Origin: Pseudoalteromonas citrea
Lineage (GTDB): Bacteria; Pseudomonadota; Gammaproteobacteria; Enterobacterales; Alteromonadaceae
DNA length: 64,000 nucleotides
NCBI RefSeq assembly: GCF_000238375.3
Contig: NZ_AHBZ03000015.1
Location: 248,001-312,000 of the forward strand
Direction: 5' to 3'
This document shows positions 39,058 through 47,583 of this stretch, in pieces; the stretch's first letter is position 1, and each line of letters opens with the position of its first letter. The notes under the pieces were generated by a model, which saw nothing but the letters and a program-made list of their open reading frames with translations, did not search any database and was not told the origin of the DNA. The position numbers were made by a program, and so were the translations under genes.

Positions 39058-39285
39058 TTACCCCGTGTACAGCTCGTCATCACTAAGCTTAGCCCCGCCA
39101 CGCTTAATTTGACAGCTATCGCCAGCGCCCAGCTCTGTTTCAATCGTTTTACGCAAAACTTTAGGCCAGCCAAAGGCATCTAGAGTGAAAGTAATATGCA
39201 TTGAGAGCAGTTGCTCAACTTGCTTCTGGCGCTGCTTACGGCCAGTTAACTCAGCAACTTCTGTTTTAGATAGGAATGTGCTCAC
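39058..39285 (-). CDS. DUF4224 protein, integrase-associated (75 aa)
   Basis: The sequence STFLSKTEVAELTGRKQRQKQVEQLL then FTLDAFGWPKVLRKTIE matches the DUF4224 family, which is almost always encoded next to phage-type integrases and may act as an excisionase or directionality factor. I place the start at the GTG at 39285, which has a perfect GGAGG six bases upstream; a start at 39321 has none. The stop lies six bases before the integrase start, so the two are co-expressed. Confidence 0.85.
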   Translation of the reverse strand: MSTFLSKTEVAELTGRKQRQKQVEQLLSMHITFTLDAFGWPKVLRKTIETELGAGDSCQIKRGGAKLSDDELYTG

Positions 39286-39563
39286 AAAATCCTCCAACGA
39301 ATAAGTAACCACGACTAACAACTAGCCGTGAATCAGCTTGGGACTAACCTTATTCGCGATAATCAGAATCTCGCTTTTGCTTATTTCTGCTGATTTCCCA
39401 ATATTTCAGCGTTTTTTACTCTACTTTATGAGTTTTTGGTTTGCAATAGTGCGAATGAAATTAAAAGGGGCTATTTGTAGTATTTGGGCTACTTTGGAAT
39501 TATTGTTGATTTATTTAGCTATAAAACTCAATATGATACAAAATCAGATTAGTGGAATTTTTT

Positions 39564-41060
39564 ATGAGCAAGGAGCAGCACAACAACTTAGCTGAAGTCA
39601 CATTAGAAGGAGACGCAGCGCTAGATCTGTGGCTTCAAGGTAAAGATGCTTGGAATGAATGGATAGAGAGGTATTCAATTCGTGATATATCATTTAAAGG
39701 GGTGAGATTTTCTTATAAGAGCCTTGAAGGAAAACTCTCTAATAAAAGGGTTGTAAATAAGGACTCCGAGCTTAATGTCATTGATTTTTCAGGCTTTAAG
39801 TTTCACAACGTTACTTTTAGTGGCGCACATTTCCACGGAAAAGTCGACTTTTCCTCTGCTGTTTTCCAAGGAAATACAAGCTTTAATGAAGCTAGATTTT
39901 CCGCATTAGCTACATTTTCAAATTCTGCTTTTGAAGGTCGCGTAAGTTTCGAAAAGGCTAATTTTTTTGATAAAGCAGTGTTCACAAAAGTAAAATGTGA
40001 GTCGCATATAAATTTCGAACTAGCTTCGTTCAATGGGCCTTTAGATTTTCAAGAAGCACAAGTTTTTGGCCAAGCAGTTTTCAAAAGCTGTAACTTTTCT
40101 GGGCATTTAACTTTACTTCACAGCGAGTTTCATTCGCTCTTTCTTTTCGAATATGCTCATATTGGCGGAACGGCTGTTTTTTCTCGAGCTACGTTTAGTG
40201 ACTGGGCTATTTTTCACGATTCAAACTTTAAAAGCTCATCTTACTTTTCAGGTACATCTTTTAAACACTATACCGATTTCTCTGCATCAACTTTTCGGGA
40301 TAATGTAGCATTTGAAAATAGCTCCTTCTATGGGGAAAAAGTTAGCTTTAAAAAGTGTCAGTTCCACGCAACGTTTGACTTTCAGCCAGAGGAAACAGCT
40401 AATTTAAAATGTCTGGACTTTGAGGGAGCTTCTTTCGACAAGCAATTTACCCTTTCCGGACACTTCAACTGTATCCCAGATCTGAGGCAGACCAAGACAT
40501 CTCACCATATAGACTTGAGTTTATTAACTATCAAACTAAATCGCCATTTTCTAAAAAATACTGGAATGGAAGCAACCGTAGACCAAGTAGATCCAGACCG
40601 TTTATGCCGCTTAAAAGAAATTGCAGAGTCAAACAAAAATCATGAAAGAGCACTCGCATTTCATGCCGACGAATTACGCGCAAAACGCTGGCATGTATTT
40701 AGCCTTTGGCAATCAATTCTAGATGGGTTGTACTCACTCACAAGCAATTATGGACAAAGTATCATGCGACCGTGCATGTACCTATTAGCTAGTGTCTTTA
40801 TTTTTGCTTCTGCCACACTTAGCCAAACTAAACAGTCCAGCTATAACATAGCTCAAATGAAAGCGGCTCTTACGATTTCAGTCGCAACCGCCACACCATT
40901 TTTAGCAATATCCAAAGAAGCAAGAACCAAGGGCACCGAAGAACTTTTTAATAAAGAACTCCCTGATAACTACTACCTATACAGTTACATACACTCAGGG
41001 TCATCTTTCGTGTTTATGTTCTTGATAGGCCTTGGTTTGAGGAATAGGTTTAGAATCTAA
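39564..41060 (+). CDS. Pentapeptide-repeat membrane protein, ~498 aa
   Basis: A long right-handed pentapeptide-repeat helix covers about residues 60-290, with repeats of the A(D/N)LXX type dominated by Phe at the central position (VDFSSAVFQGNTSFNEARF and similar). A linker and helical region (DRLCRLKEIAESNKNHERALAFHADELRAKRWH) is followed by two hydrophobic segments (RPCMYLLASVFIFASATL and SFVFMFLIGLGLRNRFRI). This repeat-plus-membrane form is known from other bacteria but has no firm function. The ATG at 39564 is preferred; a GTG at 39552 is possible. A small membrane protein gene follows after 45 bases. It is the main cargo of the island's left half. Confidence 0.85.
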   Translation: MSKEQHNNLAEVTLEGDAALDLWLQGKDAWNEWIERYSIRDISFKGVRFSYKSLEGKLSNKRVVNKDSELNVIDFSGFKFHNVTFSGAHFHGKVDFSSAVFQGNTSFNEARFSALATFSNSAFEGRVSFEKANFFDKAVFTKVKCESHINFELASFNGPLDFQEAQVFGQAVFKSCNFSGHLTLLHSEFHSLFLFEYAHIGGTAVFSRATFSDWAIFHDSNFKSSSYFSGTSFKHYTDFSASTFRDNVAFENSSFYGEKVSFKKCQFHATFDFQPEETANLKCLDFEGASFDKQFTLSGHFNCIPDLRQTKTSHHIDLSLLTIKLNRHFLKNTGMEATVDQVDPDRLCRLKEIAESNKNHERALAFHADELRAKRWHVFSLWQSILDGLYSLTSNYGQSIMRPCMYLLASVFIFASATLSQTKQSSYNIAQMKAALTISVATATPFLAISKEARTKGTEELFNKELPDNYYLYSYIHSGSSFVFMFLIGLGLRNRFRI

Positions 41061-41105
41061 ACGATTAGAGCCTAATGATTTTTATTTCAATAGAGGGCGT
41101 TAGAG

Positions 41106-41366
41106 ATGTTAAATGACAGAATAGTTGCTTATCTTAGTTTGATTTTCAGTGTTGTAGGGTTTGGCCTCGTAGTTTACCAAAGCCATGAAGTAAAAAAATT
41201 AAATGAATATGAAGCTATACGTCAAATCCAAATTTCAGAACCATCTTTTACCATCACTGACTTTAAAAGGTGGGAGCAAGAAGGCAAACTTGGCTCATAT
41301 AAGATAGAAATATTTAAGCGGTTCGTGATCAACGCTAATATCGACCCTGTAAATAATTCTGTGTAA
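41106..41366 (+). CDS. Small membrane protein whose 3' end is replaced by an IS
   Basis: The product has one membrane segment near the N-terminus (about residues 8-25, YLSLIFSVVGFGLVVYQ) and a charged C-terminal part. Frame analysis shows the IS256 copy inserted after codon 79. Without the IS the protein would end N-I-P-I-D and stop (82 residues). With it, the last residues become DPVNNSV, encoded by the IS end (86 residues). So the insertion changes only the tail and may leave the protein working. It follows the pentapeptide gene with a 45-base gap and is likely its partner. Confidence 0.7.
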   Translation: MLNDRIVAYLSLIFSVVGFGLVVYQSHEVKKLNEYEAIRQIQISEPSFTITDFKRWEQEGKLGSYKIEIFKRFVINANIDPVNNSV

Positions 41367-42649
41367 CTGCTCTTAGTTACAAGTATTCAGTTAGTCGGTC
41401 TTCAAACATAATCATAAAACGGTTTAGAGCTTGCTTCCAGTTATGAATAGGCATTGTCCACCTCTTGGAAGCATCCATTATCGCTAAGTACACCACCTTG
41501 CTAGCGGATTCATCTGTCGGGAACAGTTTACGTTTCTTGGTCGCTTTTCTGATCACACTGTTCAGAGATTCAATAGCATTTGTCGTGTAGATAGCTTTAC
41601 GAATATCTTGAGGGTAGCTAAATAGAGTATTGAGATTATCCCAATGAGCCGTCCAGGAGCGGCTGATTTGAGGGTACTTTTCATCCCATTTATCACCAAA
41701 GTGCTCTAACGCCAACAGGGCTTCATCTTCCGTTGTTGCTTGATAGATTTCTTTTAAGTCAGCGGTAATTGCCTTGTAGTCTTTCCATGGGACGTATTTC
41801 ATTGAGTTTCGCACCATGTGTACGATACAGAGCTGAATTTGAGTTTTTGGATAAACAGCGTTGATGGCATCAGGAAAGCCCTTCAGGCCATCTACACACG
41901 CGATGAGGATATCATTCACGCCTCGATTTTGAAGTTCGGTGAGCACGCTAAGCCAGAACTTCGCTCCTTCGGTTTCGGACATCCACATCCCAAGAAGTTC
42001 TTTCTGACCTTCCATATTTACGCCAAGTGCGAGATAAATGGCTTTGTTGATAACCTGTTTATTCTGGCGTACTTTCACGACGATGCAATCGAGATAAACG
42101 ATGGGATAGACCGTATCAAGCGGGCGAGATTGCCACTCAACCACTTGTTCTAAAACAGCATCTGTAACTTTAGATATTAGACTGGCGGAGATATCCGCAT
42201 CGTACATTTCTTTGAATGTTGCGACGATTTCACGGGTGGTCATTCCTTTGGCATATAGGCTTAAGATCTTGTCGTCCATCGATTGAAATCGGGTTTGATG
42301 TTTACGAACAAGCTTGGGTTCAAAGGACGCGTCACGGTCACGAGGGACTTCTAACTGGATCTCACCATCGTCTGTAATTAGGCGTTTAGATGAGTAGCCA
42401 TTTCGACTGTTACTATCGTTAGTTGGTGAGTTTTTTTCGTAACCGAGGTGCTCATTAAGTTCAGCATTTAAGGCTGTCTCAACCGTCACCTTGGTTAACA
42501 TTTTCCTAAAGTCATCAAGATCAGAAGGAGTCTTAATCGACTTAGCTGCTTCGCGAGCGAAGGCTTCTAGAGCTTTCTTATCCATATTGCTTATCCTCAG
42601 CCATTACTGGCTTAATTATAAGCAGATACACAATTTAAATTACAGGCTC
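41343..42649 (-). mobile_element. IS256-family insertion sequence, copy 2 (1307 bp)
   Basis: Same length, ends and transposase as the copy at 15868-17174. It is flanked by a perfect 8-bp target duplication CTAATATC (41335-41342 and 42650-42657). It lies in the small membrane protein gene inside the island. The identity of the two copies indicates recent transposition within this genome. Confidence 0.97.
41377..42585 (-). CDS. IS256-family transposase (second copy)
   Basis: The 402-residue product is identical to that at 15902-17110, with the same Asp166, Asp232 and Glu339 candidates for the catalytic triad. The reading frame is intact. Its presence inside the island shows that the element jumped after, or together with, acquisition of the island. 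Confidence 0.97.
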   Translation of the reverse strand: MDKKALEAFAREAAKSIKTPSDLDDFRKMLTKVTVETALNAELNEHLGYEKNSPTNDSNSRNGYSSKRLITDDGEIQLEVPRDRDASFEPKLVRKHQTRFQSMDDKILSLYAKGMTTREIVATFKEMYDADISASLISKVTDAVLEQVVEWQSRPLDTVYPIVYLDCIVVKVRQNKQVINKAIYLALGVNMEGQKELLGMWMSETEGAKFWLSVLTELQNRGVNDILIACVDGLKGFPDAINAVYPKTQIQLCIVHMVRNSMKYVPWKDYKAITADLKEIYQATTEDEALLALEHFGDKWDEKYPQISRSWTAHWDNLNTLFSYPQDIRKAIYTTNAIESLNSVIRKATKKRKLFPTDESASKVVYLAIMDASKRWTMPIHNWKQALNRFMIMFEDRLTEYL

Positions 42650-42797
42650 CTAATATCCCAATAGACTAGTCTCACTGCTCAGCTAGGTAGTTCCTATACT
42701 TGAATATTGTTTTGTTACACTTACACCACCTAAATAGATTTCAGCACTCTGCCCCGATCTTTGGTCAAGTCCATGGTCAGTCCCTAATATATGATAG

Positions 42798-43364
42798 CTA
42801 ATTACGCCTAGGGAGAAATACTAATTGTAGTTCCTCAGCTAACTTGATTGGAAAATTTAGCTCTTCAGATACCAATATCCATTCGAAGCACTTTATAGTT
42901 ACAGATGCTAACTCAGGTAAACTAGGGTTGGCTTCTCCAACAGATATATATGGAACTGGCCCTGATATGAAATACGCAAACCAATCACCTATTATTGGTT
43001 TAGATACACTTTCAACTACCTTCTTTTTGTCGTTTTTCCCGTCTAACTTCCAATGCTTAGAGGCATTTGCCACATCTCTCAACACAGCAAATAGTTGCTT
43101 GCCCAGATCTGGTAAACGATTCACTTTTTGTCTCTGAATTTTTGTACCTTGACTGGTCACCCAGTCTGCGTATAGATGGTTAGCAGTAAGAACAAAGTTA
43201 AAGGTAATATAAGAGTTACTCCAATCATCTTGTAGTTGCGAATATTCCCATTTTAACTTTTCAAATAGCTCTTCACATAAATGAAGCCCAACCCTCAGGG
43301 AAGGGCCAGTATAGTTATTTTTTTCAAGCATTGGTGCACACCTCATAAATACAGTATCAACCAT
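42798..43364 (-). CDS. Hypothetical protein, 188 aa, island cargo
   Basis: I do not recognise a family with confidence. The helical, Trp/Leu-rich sequence has a central block (FNFVLTANHLYADWVTSQG) and later LRDVANASKHWKLDG. Similar 'N-A-S-K-H' blocks occur in HEPN-like helical proteins linked to phage defence or toxin systems, but the R-to-H spacing here (seven residues) is one longer than the usual R-x4-6-H. The true start may be the Met at residue 12. The function is unknown. Confidence 0.55.
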   Translation of the reverse strand: MVDTVFMRCAPMLEKNNYTGPSLRVGLHLCEELFEKLKWEYSQLQDDWSNSYITFNFVLTANHLYADWVTSQGTKIQRQKVNRLPDLGKQLFAVLRDVANASKHWKLDGKNDKKKVVESVSKPIIGDWFAYFISGPVPYISVGEANPSLPELASVTIKCFEWILVSEELNFPIKLAEELQLVFLPRRN

Positions 43365-43525
43365 AATCCATTGTGGTTCTATAACATAAAATAGAGACTT
43401 ATTATCTCAATTTGTACTAAAAGAAGCATATGTGATTGGAGGCTTGAATACCTAACATAAATTTATAAGAATTTGAAAACAGTGTAACCTTACCAGTCGC
43501 CACTCAACAAAAAAGCTTAAATTAT

Positions 43526-43735
43526 CTATTTTAAATTTTTCCGCTGGGTCAACTGTCTATCCTTGCGTTGAATGATTCTTGCCAGCTTTTTTAACTTGTA
43601 CTGTTGCTCACCGTTTACTTTTTCCAGTTCTGTTGAGCGCTGCTTAATAGTATTTACATCATCTAAAAATTGTGCCCATTCAGCGTCAGGAATAAATATA
43701 CCGTTCACATCGCAGTACTTTATTTTTTCTGCCAT
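43526..43735 (-). CDS. Small coiled-coil protein, 69 aa
   Basis: The product is charged, with Asp/Glu in the N-terminal half and a Lys/Arg-rich helical C-terminal half (LKKLARIIQRKDRQLTQRK). TAGGAGC precedes the ATG, so translation is likely. It starts 12 bases after the stop of the integrase-like gene and probably shares its transcript. The role is unknown; a recombination accessory protein is a guess from position. Confidence 0.6.
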   Translation of the reverse strand: MAEKIKYCDVNGIFIPDAEWAQFLDDVNTIKQRSTELEKVNGEQQYKLKKLARIIQRKDRQLTQRKNLK

Positions 43736-43747
43736 CTATTGCTCCTA

Positions 43748-44647
43748 TCATCGACCTAAATATATGACTGTGATCTGCTCTCGACTGTGGCCGAGTTCAT
43801 TCGAAACTTGTAATCGCGCTTGCCTATCAAGTTGTTTTTGTTCTGGCGTGAGCTGTTTGCTTGTTGGCCCACCGGCGATTGGGGAGCGCCAGCCTGTTAG
43901 CTCTAAGTAGCGCTGTTGGGCATACATGTGCCTAAGCCCGTGGTTTTTATCTAGACCTGCTTGGCTTGTCTGTCGTTCATACGCTTTGAGTTGTTGAATA
44001 TAGTTTCGGTCGGGGCGGATCAGCGCGCCTCCACCGACTTGCTTTTGCACTTGTTGAAGTAAGTGCCGCTGAGATTCTGTTCTAATAGGAATGACTCTGG
44101 GGCGACCGCCCTTTGTCCAGCTGGGTTTTAGCACCAACTGTTCGCCTCGAATGGCATAATTAGGTCGAAATTTAATGGCTTCTTCTCTACGTAAGCCAAA
44201 CTCTCGCTGCAGCCGAAGTGAGAGTTTAACAAGCGGGTCACTGACTTTCTCAAGCTTATTTTTTTCTAGCTCTTTTGCTTTTGACTCGGTAGGTGTGTGG
44301 GTTCGCTTTTCCAAATCCAGTGTGATTGCTTGGTTTGCACCATGGTTAGACTTTGGCAGCATCGAGGCTTTGCCGATTTTTTCCGCCCACCATCTTACAT
44401 GACTAAGTCGGTTTTTAATGGTGCCAGCAGATAGCCCTTCCCCCTGCCAGCGCTCAACAAGATAGTTTACGTGTTTGGGTTTGAGTGATTGCACCGATTG
44501 CAAGCGGTACCCGCCTTGCTTAAGCTGCGCAGAGATCTGGACCAGTACTTTTTTACGCTCAGCCTTAACTCCAAAACTACCGTCTTGGTTTCTGAGCATA
44601 AGCCCTTGAAGCTGATATTTTAAATTACTCAATACTTGTTCACTCAC
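43748..44647 (-). CDS. Integrase-domain recombinase (Integrase_1-like)
   Basis: The 299-residue product has an N-terminal helical core-binding region (LSAGTIKNRLSHVRWWAEKIG) and a catalytic domain with the full set: Arg153 (FGLRREEA), Lys179 (WTKGGRPR), H-x-x-R at His236-Arg239 (HGLRHMYAQQ), His287 (ELGHSRE) and Tyr296 (VIYLG). It differs from the integrase at 37972 and resembles the 'integrase domain-containing' recombinases of Vibrio and Alteromonadales islands. The start is a GTG at 44647 with a poor ribosome-binding site. Why one island carries two recombinases is unclear. Confidence 0.85.
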   Translation of the reverse strand: MSEQVLSNLKYQLQGLMLRNQDGSFGVKAERKKVLVQISAQLKQGGYRLQSVQSLKPKHVNYLVERWQGEGLSAGTIKNRLSHVRWWAEKIGKASMLPKSNHGANQAITLDLEKRTHTPTESKAKELEKNKLEKVSDPLVKLSLRLQREFGLRREEAIKFRPNYAIRGEQLVLKPSWTKGGRPRVIPIRTESQRHLLQQVQKQVGGGALIRPDRNYIQQLKAYERQTSQAGLDKNHGLRHMYAQQRYLELTGWRSPIAGGPTSKQLTPEQKQLDRQARLQVSNELGHSREQITVIYLGR

Positions 44648-45263
44648 CGTGTTTATAAATTCGATTACACGTTATCAACCCAACTAACTATTTGAACCAA
44701 TATCCAAATGGTAAGTTTTAAATGCCAACTGCACGTTGGAGCGTACAATTTCCGTATAAATACGGATAAGGGCACAACAGTTCAAAATGGCCAAATTAGC
44801 CTCGCTTTAGATGCTTCCCGCAGGGGCGTGCATGATAAAGCGCAAATAAAAATGTGCTTAGCACAGGTCAGTTAGGTCATAACATTTCTCCTATTTGGGT
44901 TCGTTAGGGATCGCTTAATTCTCTGCAAAACGCAGGTACAAATAGCCAAATTCAAGGCATAAAAGTGCCTAAATCAGATGAACTAATTTGTGAAGTAAAA
45001 AGCTCGAAAGCTTGGTTTCTAGTTGTGAGTAAATTTCACGGGTATGACAAAGCCAAAGGCTTTGTTTGATGACGCGATGACCGATGTCTCGCTATTGTTG
45101 GAATCGTGTTTAGATTGTCATAACGCGCTCAGAACGTCAACTATTGATTCCCCCCTCTTTTTTCTTCTTGGTTTAGCGCGGGGTTTGCCACCGCGTCACT
45201 CCCCCTTACAAAGGGAGTGACGCGTTCTGTCAGTGTCTTCACTTTTTATTTTGAGCAAGGTTG
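44648..45263. other. 616-base noncoding stretch with inverted repeats
   Basis: No convincing gene is seen. Four symmetric elements stand out: CCAACTGCACGTTGG (44725-44739); TCCGTATAAATACGGA (44751-44766, perfect palindrome); ACAAAGCC-AAA-GGCTTTGT (45047-45065); and a 12-base-pair stem CGCGTCACTCCC/GGGAGTGACGCG with nine-base loop (45192-45224). The first two lie about 80-120 bases upstream of the recombinase start and could be operators. The last has no T-run on either side, so it is not a standard terminator. A replication or transfer origin of the island is possible but unproven. Confidence 0.6.
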
Positions 45264-46256
45264 TTATTCTGTTTCAATACCAGTGGGAAAGCACTTAACA
45301 ATATCAAAGTTGTTCCCGTCTTTAAAAAGCACCATCGATGAATTCGGTCCGATGAAAATAACTGGTAACTTCTTTTCATCTTTAATCAGTACATCATTCT
45401 TACAATGATGGTTACTGTTCATATCTGTTGCTTGAGCAACTCTTATCAATTGGTTTTTAGTGAAATTTTCATCTCTAGCTACACTCTGTAAAATTAAAAG
45501 CACAACACTTAACATAAACAACGTTTGGATGATTACCTGACGTGAAGAGTCCCAAATTTGGTGCTTAGCAGTTAATACACTCAAAAAAGTCAAAAGCATG
45601 GTTATTGGCACCAAGATCACTGCTAATTGAGAAATAACTTTAAAAACATTGATGAATATTCCGATGACTATTGTAAAAGGAAATAACGAAGCCTCTATAC
45701 CAAAAATCATATTGATTTGACTGAAGGTAGTAACAGTGGCCCAATAACTAAAGCTAGCAAAGAAGAAACTAAAGACTACTTTCGTAGAAGTATATGAAAT
45801 CAAGTTCTTATATATCGAAGTGTCCTCAAAAAAAATCATAACCGCCCAAGCCATTGTAATTGTTCCGAATAATAGAAGAGGAATTACTAAATTCCCCTCC
45901 TTTAAAAATATGGCTAGTACCCATGCAATAGTACCCACTTTGGCTAAATTGTTGACCTGTGAATTACCTCGCTCTTTTTGAGCATAGCGATCTAATCGAT
46001 ACGCCAGATATTCCATAATATTCGGCCAGTTGATTTTCATGAAGAAGGTAAACGAAACTATGAAAAAAACAATCACACAAAGCCAACGGAAAAATTCCGA
46101 TAGACTTTTTATAGGTATCGATATGTTTTCACCTAGCCCAAACGCAATTGTTACTGAAATGAATAAAAAAACTAGACTTCTAGTTAGATTAATAGAATTA
46201 CCTTTAGTGATTTCCTTAACTACAGCGCTGTTGTTCAATGCGTTATCATTACCCAT
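45264..46256 (-). CDS. Multi-span membrane protein, 330 aa, island cargo
   Basis: I recognise no family. Seven or eight hydrophobic segments can be drawn between about residues 25 and 265 (for example LVFLFISVTIAFGLG, WLCVIVFFIVSFTFFM, AVILVPITMLLTFLSVLT, TLFMLSVVLLILQSV). The last 65 residues form a soluble tail (MNSNHHCKNDVLIKDEKKLP, IFIGPNSSMVLFKDG). Its codon use is noticeably AT-rich, in line with transfer. Such membrane proteins are common as island cargo; no function can be given. Confidence 0.65.
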   Translation of the reverse strand: MGNDNALNNSAVVKEITKGNSINLTRSLVFLFISVTIAFGLGENISIPIKSLSEFFRWLCVIVFFIVSFTFFMKINWPNIMEYLAYRLDRYAQKERGNSQVNNLAKVGTIAWVLAIFLKEGNLVIPLLLFGTITMAWAVMIFFEDTSIYKNLISYTSTKVVFSFFFASFSYWATVTTFSQINMIFGIEASLFPFTIVIGIFINVFKVISQLAVILVPITMLLTFLSVLTAKHQIWDSSRQVIIQTLFMLSVVLLILQSVARDENFTKNQLIRVAQATDMNSNHHCKNDVLIKDEKKLPVIFIGPNSSMVLFKDGNNFDIVKCFPTGIETE

Positions 46257-46628
46257 ATATTTTTCTTCTTTTGTAAAACAAACTTAAAAATGATTTTGCC
46301 AAACTACGCTTTGGTAAAAATCTATTTATTTATATTTAAACACTGTATTTAAAGGTATCACCAGCTAAAAGTGATAGTTCACTAAGTTTACAGCTTTAAG
46401 CACTGATTTATACTGAACCTAAAACACCTATCACTAATTCACCGACACTGTGCTCTAAAGGCGTTGCAAGGAGCGAATTAAGGCCTTTAAGCTGCTTAAA
46501 CTAGGAAAATACTAGATTTCATTTATCAGGTAAGGCCTACCATGAAGCAATATGCATTATTTATTGAATTTCAGACACGACAAAGCCCTGCATCGAGGCA
46601 GTTCTGATTTGGCTTTGCGAAAGCTTTA
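46257..46628. other. Noncoding stretch upstream of the membrane gene
   Basis: This 372-base AT-rich region contains the promoter of the leftward membrane-protein gene and the 3' flank of the gene at 46629. A loose inverted pair ACAAAGCC / GGCTTTGC (about 46579-46620) has the same arm as the hairpin at 45047-45065, a possible shared island motif. Nothing else is clear. Confidence 0.4.
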
Positions 46629-47426
46629 TCAAGCTATAGGAATATCGCGGTATCGCTCGATAGGTGGTGCTTCGCACTCTTTTTTGGGGATTATCGCTTG
46701 GCACACTTTGGCTTTACTTGCCTTCACTTCACCAAACACAAATTTTGCTACACGACTTACTTGCTCTTTGATCACCAAAAACAAACCAAGTGGCTGCATG
46801 GTTTCAATTAAAGACTTTACCGTCATATACGCCCATCCCAACTTTTTAGAAAGCTGAGAAATACTTTGTTGGTAGGTATCTCGCTTATTACGAGTCGATA
46901 GTTTGCTGGCTTTGATTTTACTGCTGATCAACGCATGTAACATCAGCATTTTGTGTTGGTGACGAGAGTCATATCGGCTTTTTGAGTCGAATAAATGTAG
47001 CTGAAGACCATAGAGGGGAAGTGTATGCCCTGCTTGTTGGCCATGAATAATTTGCGTGTAGCTTTGAAGTAGCCGGTAGCCTAGTGAGTGTTTTAAATTA
47101 AGCCTCAATGTACGGCTGTAGCCTTTTGTACACTCTTCAAACAGAAATGGCTGTTTTTCATCACTTTCAGCGCTGAGAAGCTGACTCAGCGCATTTTTTA
47201 CCGCGTTGACTGAATAGCAAAGGTGTTTTGCGATAGATGAAACGCTGGAATTAAATTTTCCGTGTTTAGCATGGTGATACGCAATATGGCCCAAAACTAA
47301 TGCCTGGGTATCAGATTTAGTCTCATGCAACACTTCTAGTGAGAAGAAGACTTGCTTCTTTTTACCTTGGTTGCCCAAGTTTTGCTTTGCACCTGGTGCA
47401 AATTTATTTTTTTGATTGTGACTCAA
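46629..47426 (-). CDS. Helix-turn-helix protein, possible island replication/regulation factor
   Basis: The 265-residue basic product has two winged-helix-like blocks: NSSVSSIAKHLCYSVNAVKNALSQLL near residues 58-84 and YQQSISQLSKKLGWAYMTVKSLIETM near 187-212. Two such blocks separated by about 130 residues recall RepA/RepB-type initiators and some phage regulators, but the match is not strong enough to name a family. It is the last island gene before the attR-side repeat. The N-terminus is Lys/Asn-rich (SHNQKNKFAPGAKQNLG). Confidence 0.55.
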   Translation of the reverse strand: MSHNQKNKFAPGAKQNLGNQGKKKQVFFSLEVLHETKSDTQALVLGHIAYHHAKHGKFNSSVSSIAKHLCYSVNAVKNALSQLLSAESDEKQPFLFEECTKGYSRTLRLNLKHSLGYRLLQSYTQIIHGQQAGHTLPLYGLQLHLFDSKSRYDSRHQHKMLMLHALISSKIKASKLSTRNKRDTYQQSISQLSKKLGWAYMTVKSLIETMQPLGLFLVIKEQVSRVAKFVFGEVKASKAKVCQAIIPKKECEAPPIERYRDIPIA

Positions 47427-47583
47427 CTCATTTTCGACAGGAACGTCGTCAGCAAATTTTTAACTACCTACTAGACACAGGATTACCCTACAGCTAAGAT
47501 AGCCATATAAACACTTTCGAATGTTTATGAAAGCCGCGTTGGAAACTTAAGTCGCCAAACTTAATCTGAGTTTCTTTATCGCG

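Noticed and set aside
15868-42649. The two IS copies as ends of a 27-kb composite transposon
   Set aside because: Each copy has its own different 8-bp target duplication, and the DNA between includes essential housekeeping genes in normal order.
45192-45224. Hairpin as a Rho-independent terminator
   Set aside because: The stem is strong, but no T-run follows on either strand.
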